Positions 33,601-46,602 of a stretch of DNA of 64,000 bases are shown piece after piece (within the stretch, counting starts at the first letter, position 1; every line of letters starts with the position of its first letter). The notes under the pieces were generated by a model, which searched no databases, was not told the DNA's origin, and worked only from the letters and a program-made list of their open reading frames with translations. Source of the stretch: Auricularia sp. M13 (Eukaryota; Basidiomycota; Agaricomycetes; Auriculariales; Auriculariaceae); assembly GCA_037042915.1 (NCBI GenBank), contig CM073194.1:2418001-2482000 (forward strand), read 5' to 3'. A program made the position numbers and the translations under genes.

Positions 33601-36600
33601 TGGATCTGCAGGGACCGTGTCCAGACCTGATCGCACTCTGCCGCAGGATTTGCAGATGCCGAACTGGGTCTCGCTTTGTCCCTGGCGCTCGTCGAGGCCT
33701 GAAACTTCTCTGCGCACCATGTCGGGACACTGGGGGCTCATATCCAGGGAAAAGGCACAAAATTGCAGAATCCGAAGCCCGCCGACGCTGTCGGACTGGC
33801 CTCGATTTGGGGGTTTGGGGGTGCGCGGCTCAGGGAGCCTGTCGGTCTGCCCACCGATCGGCTGTGTTTGGCTGGCAGAAGGCAAAAGGACTCTGCCGAT
33901 AGTCCGATCGTCCTCGACCTTTGGCCAGGAGAAAGGAAGTCACACTCAACCGGGGCTGAATACGTTCTTCCGACTTGGTCTCGTCAGCTAAGCCGATTGG
34001 AAGCGTGCCCGTCTTTCTCGGCGATCGTGATGCCGCATGTCTGATCTGCGACGAGAAAAATTCCAGCTCCCGGAACAGTTTCAACCGTGCGAATCGGTGC
34101 ACCGGTCGCGCCGCTGCGAGTGGGCCGAGGTCCCGGAAGATATTAATATGTCGCCCGGATCTCATGGTATGAGATCCAAAAGGTTCCTGCGCCACGGAAA
34201 CGAGGAAGGGGGCTTGGCGCTGACTCGCAAAATTATGTTGGGCCCGGCAGTTCGATTGAGGGTTGGTGCCGGAATTTTGCGAGCCCCACGGCACTCTGCG
34301 TGCAAAGCGCGTTTGGCCTTGTCCATCACTTGCCCATCATTTGTCCATCACTTGTCCGTGATTTGTCCATCATTTGTCCGACAAGAGACCGTCAAGAGCT
34401 TCCAGGGACTCCAAATGAGAGCAGACACCCCGACACCCATATATCTCCGGAAGGCTGACGATCGTGGCTGCGCGATGGTGTCGCTACCTCGGCCGTCCGT
34501 TGCCAAAGCAACCCGGAATACCTGCCGATGTCACGAAACCCGGACAAGGAGCCGTATCTCCGCGAGGGGAGCAGCTAAACTCGCGGGACGACGAGCGAAC
34601 GCATTCTGGACGAGAGCCCAACAAATCCCGACAAATGATGGACAAATGATGGACAAGGCGTCGACAAGGAGCCGTATCTCGACGAGGAGTGCAGCTGAAA
34701 CCGCGGGACGAAGTGCAAACACATTCCACACCTGAAGGCCGACCGATCACCAACAAATGATGGACAAATGATGGACGAGGGACCGACAAGAGCCAATTGC
34801 GACCCCAGTTGGACCCCGATCGTCGGACACCCATATATCTCCGTGGAGCTCTCGCCGAGGTCTACGCGATGGTACCCTTCGCGATGCAGTGCGCCGTCAT
34901 GGCAACGCGCAATTTCCGCCGACGCGACAAAATCCGAAATGGGCGACCGCAGACCCTGCGAGGTTACCTTCCGGAGTCTTCCCGGCGTGCTGGACGACCA
35001 TCCGATGGCCGGCGCCAAAATACGAACCCTGCCGATCGAGTTTTGACTGCGCTGTGAAGTGCGAAGGCAGCTCGTGAGACTTGTGGGACCGAGTCAGAGA
35101 CATCCATATATGACCTGAGAGCTGCCGAAGACGCCGATCCGATGCACAGGAAGCCTTGGATCTGCAGGGACCGTGTCCAGACCTGATCGCACTCTGCCGC
35201 AGGATTTGCAGATGCCGAACTGGGTCTCGCTTTGTCCCTGGCGCTCGTCGAGGCCTGAAACTTCTCTGCGCACCATGTCGGGACACTGGGGGCTCATATC
35301 CAGGGGAAAAGGCACAAAATTGCAGAATCCGAAGCCCGCCGACGCTGTCGGACTGGCCTCGATTTGGGGGGTTTGGGGGTGCGCGGCTCAGGGAGCCTGT
35401 CGGTCTGCCCACCGATCGGCTGTGTTTGGCTGGCAGAAGGCAAAAGGACTCTGCCGATAGTCCGATCGTCCTCGACCTTTGGCCAGGAGAAAGGAAGTCA
35501 CACTCAACCGGGGCTGAATACGTTCTTCCGACTTGGTCTCGTCAGCTAAGCCGATTGGAAGCGTGCCCGTCTTTCTCGGCGATCGTGATGCCGCATGTCT
35601 GATCTGCGACGAGAAAAATTCCAGCTCCCGGAACAGTTTCAACCGTGCGAATCGGTGCACCGGTCGCGCCGCTGCGAGTGGGCCGAGGTCCCGGAAGATA
35701 TTAATATGTCGCCCGGATCTCATGGTATGAGATCCAAAAGGTTCCTGCGCCACGGAAACGAGGAAGGGGGCTTGGCGCTGACTCGCAAAATTATGTTGGG
35801 CCCGGCAGTTCGATTGAGGGTTGGTGCCGGAATTTTGCGAGCCCCACGGCACTCTGCGTGCAAAGCGCGTTTTGGCCTTGTCCATCACTTGCCCATCATT
35901 TGTCCATCACTTGTCCGTGATTTGTCCATCATTTGTCCGACAAGAGACCGTCAAGAGCTTCCAGGGACTCCAAATGAGAGCAGACACCCCGACACCCATA
36001 TATCTCCGGAAGGCTGACGATCGTGGCTACGCGATGGTGTCGCTACCTCGGCCGTCCGTTGCCAAAGCAACCCGGAATACCTGCCGATGTCACGAAACCC
36101 GGACAAGGAGCCGTATCTCGCGAGGGGAGCAGCTAAACTCGCGGGACGACGAGCGAACGCATTCTGGACGAGAGCCCAACAAATCCCGACAAATGATGGA
36201 CAAATGATGGACAAGGCGTCGACAAGGAGCCGTATCTCGACGAGGAGTGCAGCTGAAACCGCGGGACGAAGTGCAAACACATTCCACACCTGAAGGCCGA
36301 CCGATCACCAACAAATGATGGACAAATGATGGACGAGGGACCGACAAGAGCCAATTGCGACCCCAGTTGGACCCCGATCGTCGGACACCCATATATCTCC
36401 GTGGAGCTCTCGCCGAGGTCTACGCGATGGTACCCTTCGCGATGCAGTGCGCCGTCATGGCAACGCGCAATTTCCGCCGACGCGACAAAATCCGAAATGG
36501 GCGACCGCAGACCCTGCCGAGGTTACCTTCCGGAGTCTTCCCGGCGTGCTGGACGACCATCCGATGGCCGGCGCCAAAATACGAACCCTGCCGATCGAGT

Positions 36601-39600
36601 TTTGACTGCGCTGTGAAGTGCGAAGGCAGCTCGTGAGACTTGTGGGACCGAGTCAGAGACATCCATATATGACCTGAGAGCTGCCGAAGACGCCGATCCG
36701 ATGCACAGGAAGCCTTGGATCTGCAGGGACCGTGTCCAGACCTGATCGCACTCTGCCGCAGGATTTGCAGATGCCGAACTGGGTCTCGCTTTGTCCCTGG
36801 CGCTCGTCGAGGCCTGAAACTTCTCTGCGCACCATGTCGGGACACTGGGGGCTCATATCCAGGGGAAAAGGCACAAAATTGCAGAATCCGAAGCCCGCCG
36901 ACGCTGTCGGACTGGCCTCGATTTGGGGGTTTGGGGTGCGCGGCTCAGGGAGCCTGTCGGTCTGCCCACCGATCGGCTGTGTTTGGCTGGCAGAAGGCAA
37001 AAGGACTCTGCCGATAGTCCGATCGTCCTCGACCTTTGGCCAGGAGAAAGGAAGTCACACTCAACCGGGGCTGAATACGTTCTTCCGACTTGGTCTCGTC
37101 AGCTAAGCCGATTGGAAGCGTGCCCGTCTTTCTCGGCGATCGTGATGCCGCATGTCTGATCTGCGACGAGAAAAATTCCAGCTCCCGGAACAGTTTCAAC
37201 CGTGCGAATCGGTGCACCGGTCGCGCCGCTGCGAGTGGGCCGAGGTCCCGGAAGATATTAATATGTCGCCCGGATCTCATGGTATGAGATCCAAAAGGTT
37301 CCTGCGCCACGGAAACGAGGAAGGGGGCTTGGCGCTGACTCGCAAAATTATGTTGGGCCCGGCAGTTCGATTGAGGGTTGGTGCCGGAATTTTGCGAGCC
37401 CCACGGCACTCTGCGTGCAAAGCGCGTTTGGCCTTGTCCATCACTTGCCCATCATTTGTCCATCACTTGTCCGTGATTTGTCCATCATTTGTCCGACAAG
37501 AGACCGTCAAGAGCTTCCAGGGACTCCAAATGAGAGCAGACACCCCGACAGCCATATATCTCCGGAAGGCTGACGATCGTGGCTCGCGATGGTGTCGCTA
37601 CCTCGGCCGTCCGTTGCCAAAGCAACCCGGAATACCTGCCGATGTCACGAAACCCGGACAAGGAGCCGTATCTCCGCGAGGGGAGCAGCTAAACTCGCGG
37701 GACGACGAGCGAACGCATTCTGGACGAGAGCCCAACAAATCCCGACAAATGATGGACAAATGATGGACAAGGCGTCGACAAGGAGCCGTATCTCGACGAG
37801 GAGTGCAGCTGAAACCGCGGGACGAAGTGCAAACACATTCCACACCTGAAGGCCGACCGATCACCAACAAATGATGGACAAATGATGGACGAGGGACCGA
37901 CAAGAGCCAATTGCGACCCCAGTTGGACCCCGATCGTCGGACACCCATATATCTCCGTGGAGCTCTCGCCGAGGTCTACGCGATGGTACCCTTCGCGATG
38001 CAGTGCGCCGTCATGGCAACGCGCAATTTCCGCCGACAGCGACAAAATCCGAAATGGGCGACCGCAGACCCTGCCGAGGTTACCTTCCGGAGTCTTCCCG
38101 GCGTGCTGGACGACCATCCGATGGCCGGCGCCAAAATACGAACCCTGCCGATCGAGTTTTGACTGCGCTGTGAAGTGCGAAGGCAGCTCGTGAGACTTGT
38201 GGGACCGAGTCAGAGACATCCATATATGACCTGAGAGCTGCCGAAGACGCCGATCCGATGCACAGGAAGCCTTGGATCTGCAGGGACCGTGTCCAGACCT
38301 GATCGCACTCTGCCGCAGGATTTGCAGATGCCGAACTGGGTCTCGCTTTGTCCCTGGCGCTCGTCGAGGCCTGAAACTTCTCTGCGCACCATGTCGGGAC
38401 ACTGGGGGCTCATATCCAGGGAAAAGGCACAAAATTGCAGAATCCGAAGCCCGCCGCGCTGTCGGACTGGCCTCGATTTGGGGGTTTGGGGGTGCGCGGC
38501 TCAGGGAGCCTGTCGGTCTGCCCACCGATCGGCTGTGTTTGGCTGGCAGAAGGCAAAAGGACTCTGCCGATAGTCCGATCGTCCTCGACCTTTGGCCAGG
38601 AGAAAGGAAGTCACACTCAACCGGGGCTGAATACGTTCTTCCGACTTGGTCTCGTCAGCTAAGCCGATTGGAAGCGTGCCCGTCTTTCTCGGCGATCGTG
38701 ATGCCGCATGTCTGATCTGCGACGAGAAAAATTCCAGCTCCCGGAACAGTTTCAACCGTGCGAATCGGTGCACCGGTCGCGCCGCTGCGAGTGGGCCGAG
38801 GTCCCGGAAGATATTAATATGTCGCCCGGATCTCATGGTATGAGATCCAAAAGGTTCCTGCGCCACGGAAACGAGGAAGGGGGCTTGGCGCTGACTCGCA
38901 AAATTATGTTGGGCCCGGCAGTTCGATTGAGGGTTGGTGCCGGAATTTTGCGAGCCCCACGGCACTCTGCGTGCAAAGCGCGTTTTGGCCTTGTCCATCA
39001 CTTGCCCATCATTTGTCCATCACTTGTCCGTGATTTGTCCATCATTTGTCCGACAAGAGACCGTCAAGAGCTTCCAGGGACTCCAAATGAGAGCAGACAC
39101 CCCGACAGCCATATATCTCCGGAAGGCTGACGATCGTGGCTCGCGATGGTGTCGCTACCTCGGCCGTCCGTTGCCAAAGCAACCCGGAATACCTGCCGAT
39201 GTCACGAAACCCGGACAAGGAGCCGTATCTCCGCGAGGGGAGCAGCTAAACTCGCGGGACGACGAGCGAACGCATTCTGGACGAGAGCCCAACAAATCCC
39301 GACAAATGATGGACAAATGATGGACAAGGCGTCGACAAGGAGCCGTATCTCGACGAGGAGTGCAGCTGAAACCGCGGGACGAAGTGCAAACACATTCCAC
39401 ACCTGAAGGCCGACCGATCACCAACAAATGATGGACAAATGATGGACGAGGGACCGACAAGAGCCAATTGCGACCCCAGTTGGACCCCGATCGTCGGACA
39501 CCCATATATCTCCGTGGAGCTCTCGCCGAGGTCTACGCGATGGTACCCTTCGCGATGCAGTGCGCCGTCATGGCAACGCGCAATTTCCGCCGACGCGACA

Positions 39601-42600
39601 AAATCCGAAATGGGCGACCGCAGACCCTGCCGAGGTTACCTTCCGGAGTCTTCCCGGCGTGCTGGACGACCATCCGATGGCCGGCGCCAAAATACGAACC
39701 CTGCCGATCGAGTTTTGACTGCGCTGTGAAGTGCCGAAGGCAGCTCGTGAGACTTGTGGGACCGAGTCAGAGACATCCATATATGACCTGAGAGCTGCCG
39801 AAGACGCCGATCCGATGCACAGGAAGCCTTGGATCTGCAGGGACCGTGTCCAGACCTGATCGCACTCTGCCGCAGGATTTGCAGATGCCGAACTGGGTCT
39901 CGCTTTGTCCCTGGCGCTCGTCGAGGCCTGAAACTTCTCTGCGCACCATGTCGGGACACTGGGGGCTCATATCCAGGGGAAAAGGCACAAAATTGCAGAA
40001 TCCGAAGCCCGCCGACGCTGTCGGACTGGCCTCGATTTGGGGGTTTGGGGGTGCGCGGCTCAGGGAGCCTGTCGGTCTGCCCACCGATCGGCTGTGTTTG
40101 GCTGGCAGAAGGCAAAGGACTCTGCCGATAGTCCGATCGTCCTCGACCTTTGGCCAGGAGAAAGGAAGTCACACTCAACCGGGGCTGAATACGTTCTTCC
40201 GACTTGGTCTCGTCAGCTAAGCCGATTGGAAGCGTGCCCGTCTTTCTCGGCGATCGTGATGCCGCATGTCTGATCTGCGACGAGAAAAATTCCAGCTCCC
40301 GGAACAGTTTCAACCGTGCGAATCGGTGCACCGGTCGCGCCGCTGCGAGTGGGCCGAGGTCCCGGAAGATATTAATATGTCGCCCGGATCTCATGGTATG
40401 AGATCCAAAAGGTTCCTGCGCCACGGAAACGAGGAAGGGGGCTTGGCGCTGACTCGCAAAATTATGTTGGGCCCGGCAGTTCGATTGAGGGTTGGTGCCG
40501 GAATTTTGCGAGCCCCACGGCACTCTGCGTGCAAAGCGCGTTTTGGCCTTGTCCATCACTTGCCCATCATTTGTCCATCACTTGTCCGTGATTTGTCCAT
40601 CATTTGTCCGACAAGAGACCGTCAAGAGCTTCCAGGGACTCCAAATGAGAGCAGACACCCCGACACCCATATATCTCCGGAAGGCTGACGATCGTGGCTA
40701 CGCGATGGTGTCGCTACCTCGGCCGTCCGTTGCCAAAGCAACCCGGAATACCTGCCGATGTCACGAAACCCGGACAAGGAGCCGTATCTCGCGAGGGGAG
40801 CAGCTAAACTCGCGGGACGACGAGCGACGCATTCTGGACGAGAGCCCAACAAATCCCGACAAATGATGGACAAATGATGGACAAGGCGTCGACAAGGAGC
40901 CGTATCTCGACGAGGAGTGCAGCTGAAACCGCGGGACGAAGTGCAAACACATTCCACACCTGAAGGCCGACCGATCACCAACAAATGATGGACAAATGAT
41001 GGACGAGGGACCGACAAGAGCCAATTGCGACCCCAGTTGGACCCCGATCGTCGGACACCCATATATCTCCGTGGAGCTCTCGCCGAGGTCTACGCGATGG
41101 TACCCTTCGCGATGCAGTGCGCCGTCATGGCAACGCGCAATTTCCGCCGACGCGACAAAATCCGAAATGGGCGACCGCAGACCCTGCCGAGGTTACCTTC
41201 CGGAGTCTTCCCGGCGTGCTGGACGACCATCCGATGGCCGGCGCCAAAATACGAACCCTGCCGATCGAGTTTTGACTGCGCTGTGAAGTGCGAAGGCAGC
41301 TCGTGAGACTTGTGGGACCGAGTCAGAGACATCCATATATGACCTGAGAGCTGCCGAAGACGCCGATCCGATGCACAGGAAGCCTTGGATCTGCAGGGAC
41401 CGTGTCCAGACCTGATCGCACTCTGCCGCAGGATTTGCAGATGCCGAACTGGGTCTCGCTTTGTCCCTGGCGCTCGTCGAGGCCTGAAACTTCTCTGCGC
41501 ACCATGTCGGGACACTGGGGGCTCATATCCAGGGGAAAAGGCACAAAATTGCAGAATCCGAAGCCCGCCGACGCTGTCGGACTGGCCTCGATTTGGGGGT
41601 TTGGGGGTGCGCGGCTCAGGGAGCCTGTCGGTCTGCCCACCGATCGGCTGTGTTTGGCTGGCAGAAGGCAAAAGGACTCTGCCGATAGTCCGATCGTCCT
41701 CGACCTTTGGCCAGGAGAAAGGAAGTCACACTCAACCGGGGCTGAATACGTTCTTCCGACTTGGTCTCGTCAGCTAAGCCGATTGGAAGCGTGCCCGTCT
41801 TTCTCGGCGATCGTGATGCCGCATGTCTGATCTGCGACGAGAAAAATTCCAGCTCCCGGAACAGTTTCAACCGTGCGAATCGGTGCACCGGTCGCGCCGC
41901 TGCGAGTGGGCCGAGGTCCCGGAAGATATTAATATGTCGCCCGGATCTCATGGTATGAGATCCAAAGGTTCCTGCGCCACGGAAACGAGGAAGGGGGCTT
42001 GGCGCTGACTCGCAAAATTATGTTGGGCCCGGCAGTTCGATTGAGGGTTGGTGCCGGAATTTTGCGAGCCCCACGGCACTCTGCGTGCAAAGCGCGTTTT
42101 GGCCTTGTCCATCACTTGCCCATCATTTGTCCATCACTTGTCCGTGATTTGTCCATCATTTGTCCGACAAGAGACCGTCAAGAGCTTCCAGGGACTCCAA
42201 ATGAGAGCAGACACCCCGACACCCATATATCTCCGGAAGGCTGACGATCGTGGCTACGCGATGGTGTCGCTACCTCGGCCGTCCGTTGCCAAAGCAACCC
42301 GGAATACCTGCCGATGTCACGAAACCCGGACAAGGAGCCGTATCTCCGCGAGGGAGCAGCTAAACTCGCGGGACGACGAGCGAACGCATTCTGGACGAGA
42401 GCCCAACAAATCCCGACAAATGATGGACAAATGATGGACAAGGCGTCGACAAGGAGCCGTATCTCGACGAGGAGTGCAGCTGAAACCGCGGGACGAAGTG
42501 CAAACACATTCCACACCTGAAGGCCGACCGATCACCAACAAATGATGGACAAATGATGGACGAGGGACCGACAAGAGCCAATTGCGACCCCAGTTGGACC

Positions 42601-45600
42601 CCGATCGTCGGACACCCATATATCTCCGTGGAGCTCTCGCCGAGGTCTACGCGATGGTACCCTTCGCGATGCAGTGCGCCGTCATGGCAACGCGCAATTT
42701 CCGCCGACGCGACAAAATCCGAAATGGGCGACCGCAGACCCTGCCGAGGTTACCTTCCGGAGTCTTCCCGGCGTGCTGGACGACCATCCGATGGCCGGCG
42801 CCAAAATACGAACCCTGCCGATCGAGTTTTGACTGCGCTGTGAAGTGCGAAGGCAGCTCGTGAGACTTGTGGGACCGAGTCAGAGACATCCATATATGAC
42901 CTGAGAGCTGCCGAAGACGCCGATCCGATGCACAGGAAGCCTTGGATCTGCAGGGACCGTGTCCAGACCTGATCGCACTCTGCCGCAGGATTTGCAGATG
43001 CCGAACTGGGTCTCGCTTTGTCCCTGGCGCTCGTCGAGGCCTGAAACTTCTCTGCGCACCATGTCGGGACACTGGGGGCTCATATCCAGGGAAAAGGCAC
43101 AAAATTGCAGAATCCGAAGCCCGCCGACGCTGTCGGACTGGCCTCGATTTGGGGGTTTGGGGGTGCGCGGCTCAGGGAGCCTGTCGGTCTGCCCACCGAT
43201 CGGCTGTGTTTGGCTGGCAGAAGGCAAAAGGACTCTGCCGATAGTCCGATCGTCCTCGACCTTTGGCCAGGAGAAAGGAAGTCACACTCAACCGGGGCTG
43301 AATACGTTCTTCCGACTTGGTCTCGTCAGCTAAGCCGATTGGAAGCGTGCCCGTCTTTCTCGGCGATCGTGATGCCGCATGTCTGATCTGCGACGAGAAA
43401 AATTCCAGCTCCCGGAACAGTTTCAACCGTGCGAATCGGTGCACCGGTCGCGCCGCTGCGAGTGGGCCGAGGTCCCGGAAGATATTAATATGTCGCCCGG
43501 ATCTCATGGTATGAGATCCAAAAGGTTCCTGCGCCACGGAAACGAGGAAGGGGGCTTGGCGCTGACTCGCAAAATTATGTTGGGCCCGGCAGTTCGATTG
43601 AGGGTTGGTGCCGGAATTTTGCGAGCCCCACGGCACTCTGCGTGCAAAGCGCGTTTTGGCCTTGTCCATCACTTGCCCATCATTTGTCCATCACTTGTCC
43701 GTGATTTGTCCATCATTTGTCCGACAAGAGACCGTCAAGAGCTTCCAGGGACTCCAAATGAGAGCAGACACCCCGACAGCCATATATCTCCGGAAGGCTG
43801 ACGATCGTGGCTACGCGATGGTGTCGCTACCTCGGCCGTCCGTTGCCAAAGCAACCCGGAATACCTGCCGATGTCACGAAACCCGGACAAGGAGCCGTAT
43901 CTCCGCGAGGGGAGCAGCTAAACTCGCGGGACGACGAGCGAACGCATTCTGGACGAGAGCCCAACAAATCCCGACAAATGATGGACAAATGATGGACAAG
44001 GCGTCGACAAGGAGCCGTATCTCGACGAGGAGTGCAGCTGAAACCGCGGGACGAAGTGCAAACACATTCCACACCTGAAGGCCGACCGATCACCAACAAA
44101 TGATGGACAAATGATGGACGAGGGACCGACAAGAGCCAATTGCGACCCCAGTTGGACCCCGATCGTCGGACACCCATATATCTCCGTGGAGCTCTCGCCG
44201 AGGTCTACGCGATGGTACCCTTCGCGATGCAGTGCGCCGTCATGGCAACGCGCAATTTCCGCCGACGCGACAAAATCCGAAATGGGCGACCGCAGACCCT
44301 GCCGAGGTTACCTTCCGGAGTCTTCCCGGCGTGCTGGACGACCATCCGATGGCCGGCGCCAAAATACGAACCCTGCCGATCGAGTTTTGACTGCGCTGTG
44401 AAGTGCCGAAGGCAGCTCGTGAGACTTGTGGGACCGAGTCAGAGACATCCATATATGACCTGAGAGCTGCCGAAGACGCCGATCCGATGCACAGGAAGCC
44501 TTGGATCTGCAGGGACCGTGTCCAGACCTGATCGCACTCTGCCGCAGGATTTGCAGATGCCGAACTGGGTCTCGCTTTGTCCCTGGCGCTCGTCGAGGCC
44601 TGAAACTTCTCTGCGCACCATGTCGGGACACTGGGGGCTCATATCCAGGGAAAAGGCACAAAATTGCAGAATCCGAAGCCCGCCGACGCTGTCGGACTGG
44701 CCTCGATTTGGGGGTTTGGGGGTGCGCGGCTCAGGGAGCCTGTCGGTCTGCCCACCGATCGGCTGTGTTTGGCTGGCAGAAGGCAAAGGACTCTGCCGAT
44801 AGTCCGATCGTCCTCGACCTTTGGCCAGGAGAAAGGAAGTCACACTCAACCGGGGCTGAATACGTTCTTCCGACTTGGTCTCGTCAGCTAAGCCGATTGG
44901 AAGCGTGCCCGTCTTTCTCGGCGATCGTGATGCCGCATGTCTGATCTGCGACGAGAAAAATTCCAGCTCCCCGGAACAGTTTCAACCGTGCGAATCGGTG
45001 CACCGGTCGCGCCGCTGCGAGTGGGCCGAGGTCCCGGAAGATATTAATATGTCGCCCGGATCTCATGGTATGAGATCCAAAAGGTTCCTGCGCCACGGAA
45101 ACGAGGAAGGGGGCTTGGCGCTGACTCGCAAAATTATGTTGGGCCCGGCAGTTCGATTGAGGGTTGGTGCCGGAATTTTGCGAGCCCCACGGCACTCTGC
45201 GTGCAAAGCGCGTTTGGCCTTGTCCATCACTTGCCCATCATTTGTCCATCACTTGTCCGTGATTTGTCCATCATTTGTCCGACAAGAGACCGTCAAGAGC
45301 TTCCAGGGACTCCAAATGAGAGCAGACACCCCGACAGCCATATATCTCCGGAAGGCTGACGATCGTGGCTACGCGATGGTGTCGCTACCTCGGCCGTCCG
45401 TTGCCAAAGCAACCCGGAATACCTGCCGATGTCACGAAACCCGGACAAGGAGCCGTATCTCCGCGAGGGGAGCAGCTAAACTCGCGGGACGACGAGCGAA
45501 CGCATTCTGGACGAGAGCCCAACAAATCCCGACAAATGATGGACAAATGATGGACAAGGCGTCGACAAGGAGCCGTATCTCGACGAGGAGTGCAGCTGAA

Positions 45601-46602
45601 ACCGCGGGACGAAGTGCAAACACATTCCACACCTGAAGGCCGACCGATCACCAACAAATGATGGACAAATGATGGACGAGGGACCGACAAGAGCCAATTG
45701 CGACCCCAGTTGGACCCCGATCGTCGGACACCCATATATCTCCGTGGAGCTCTCGCCGAGGTCTACGCGATGGTACCCTTCGCGATGCAGTGCGCCGTCA
45801 TGGCAACGCGCAATTTCCGCCGACGCGACAAAATCCGAAATGGGCGACCGCAGACCCTGCCGAGGTTACCTTCCGGAGTCTTCCCGGCGTGCTGGACGAC
45901 CATCCGATGGCCGGCGCCAAAATACGAACCCTGCCGATCGAGTTTTGACTGCGCTGTGAAGTGCGAAGGCAGCTCGTGAGACTTGTGGGACCGAGTCAGA
46001 GACATCCATATATGACCTGAGAGCTGCCGAAGACGCCGATCCGATGCACAGGAAGCCTTGGATCTGCAGGGACCGTGTCCAGACCTGATCGCACTCTGCC
46101 GCAGGATTTGCAGATGCCGAACTGGGTCTCGCTTTGTCCCTGGCGCTCGTCGAGGCCTGAAACTTCTCTGCGCACCATGTCGGGACACTGGGGGCTCATA
46201 TCCAGGGAAAAGGCACAAAATTGCAGAATCCGAAGCCCGCCGACGCTGTCGGACTGGCCTCGATTTGGGGGTTTGGGGGTGCGCGGCTCAGGGAGCCTGT
46301 CGGTCTGCCCACCGATCGGCTGTGTTTGGCTGGCAGAAGGCAAAAGGACTCTGCCGATAGTCCGATCGTCCTCGACCTTTGGCCAGGAGAAAGGAAGTCA
46401 CACTCAACCGGGGCTGAATACGTTCTTCCGACTTGGTCTCGTCAGCTAAGCCGATTGGAAGCGTGCCCGTCTTTCTCGGCGATCGTGATGCCGCATGTCT
46501 GATCTGCGACGAGAAAAATTCCAGCTCCCGGAACAGTTTCAACCGTGCGAATCGGTGCACCGGTCGCGCCGCTGCGAGTGGGCCGAGGTCCCGGAAGATA
46601 TT
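21674..46602 (+). repeat. Four-unit higher-order repeat (about 6.23 kb) within the array
   Basis: About 292 bp after each anchor is GACA(C/G)CCATATAT. Units 4-19 read C,C,G,G four times: tetramers start at 21674, 27911, 34145 and 40374, lengths 6237, 6234, 6229 and 6229 bp. Outside that run, unit 1 is G, units 2-3 are C, units 20-21 are G,G, units 22-25 are C,C,G,G, units 26-28 are C,C,G and units 29-30 are C,C. This is a substitution, so it is not explained by homopolymer error. Confidence 0.7.
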
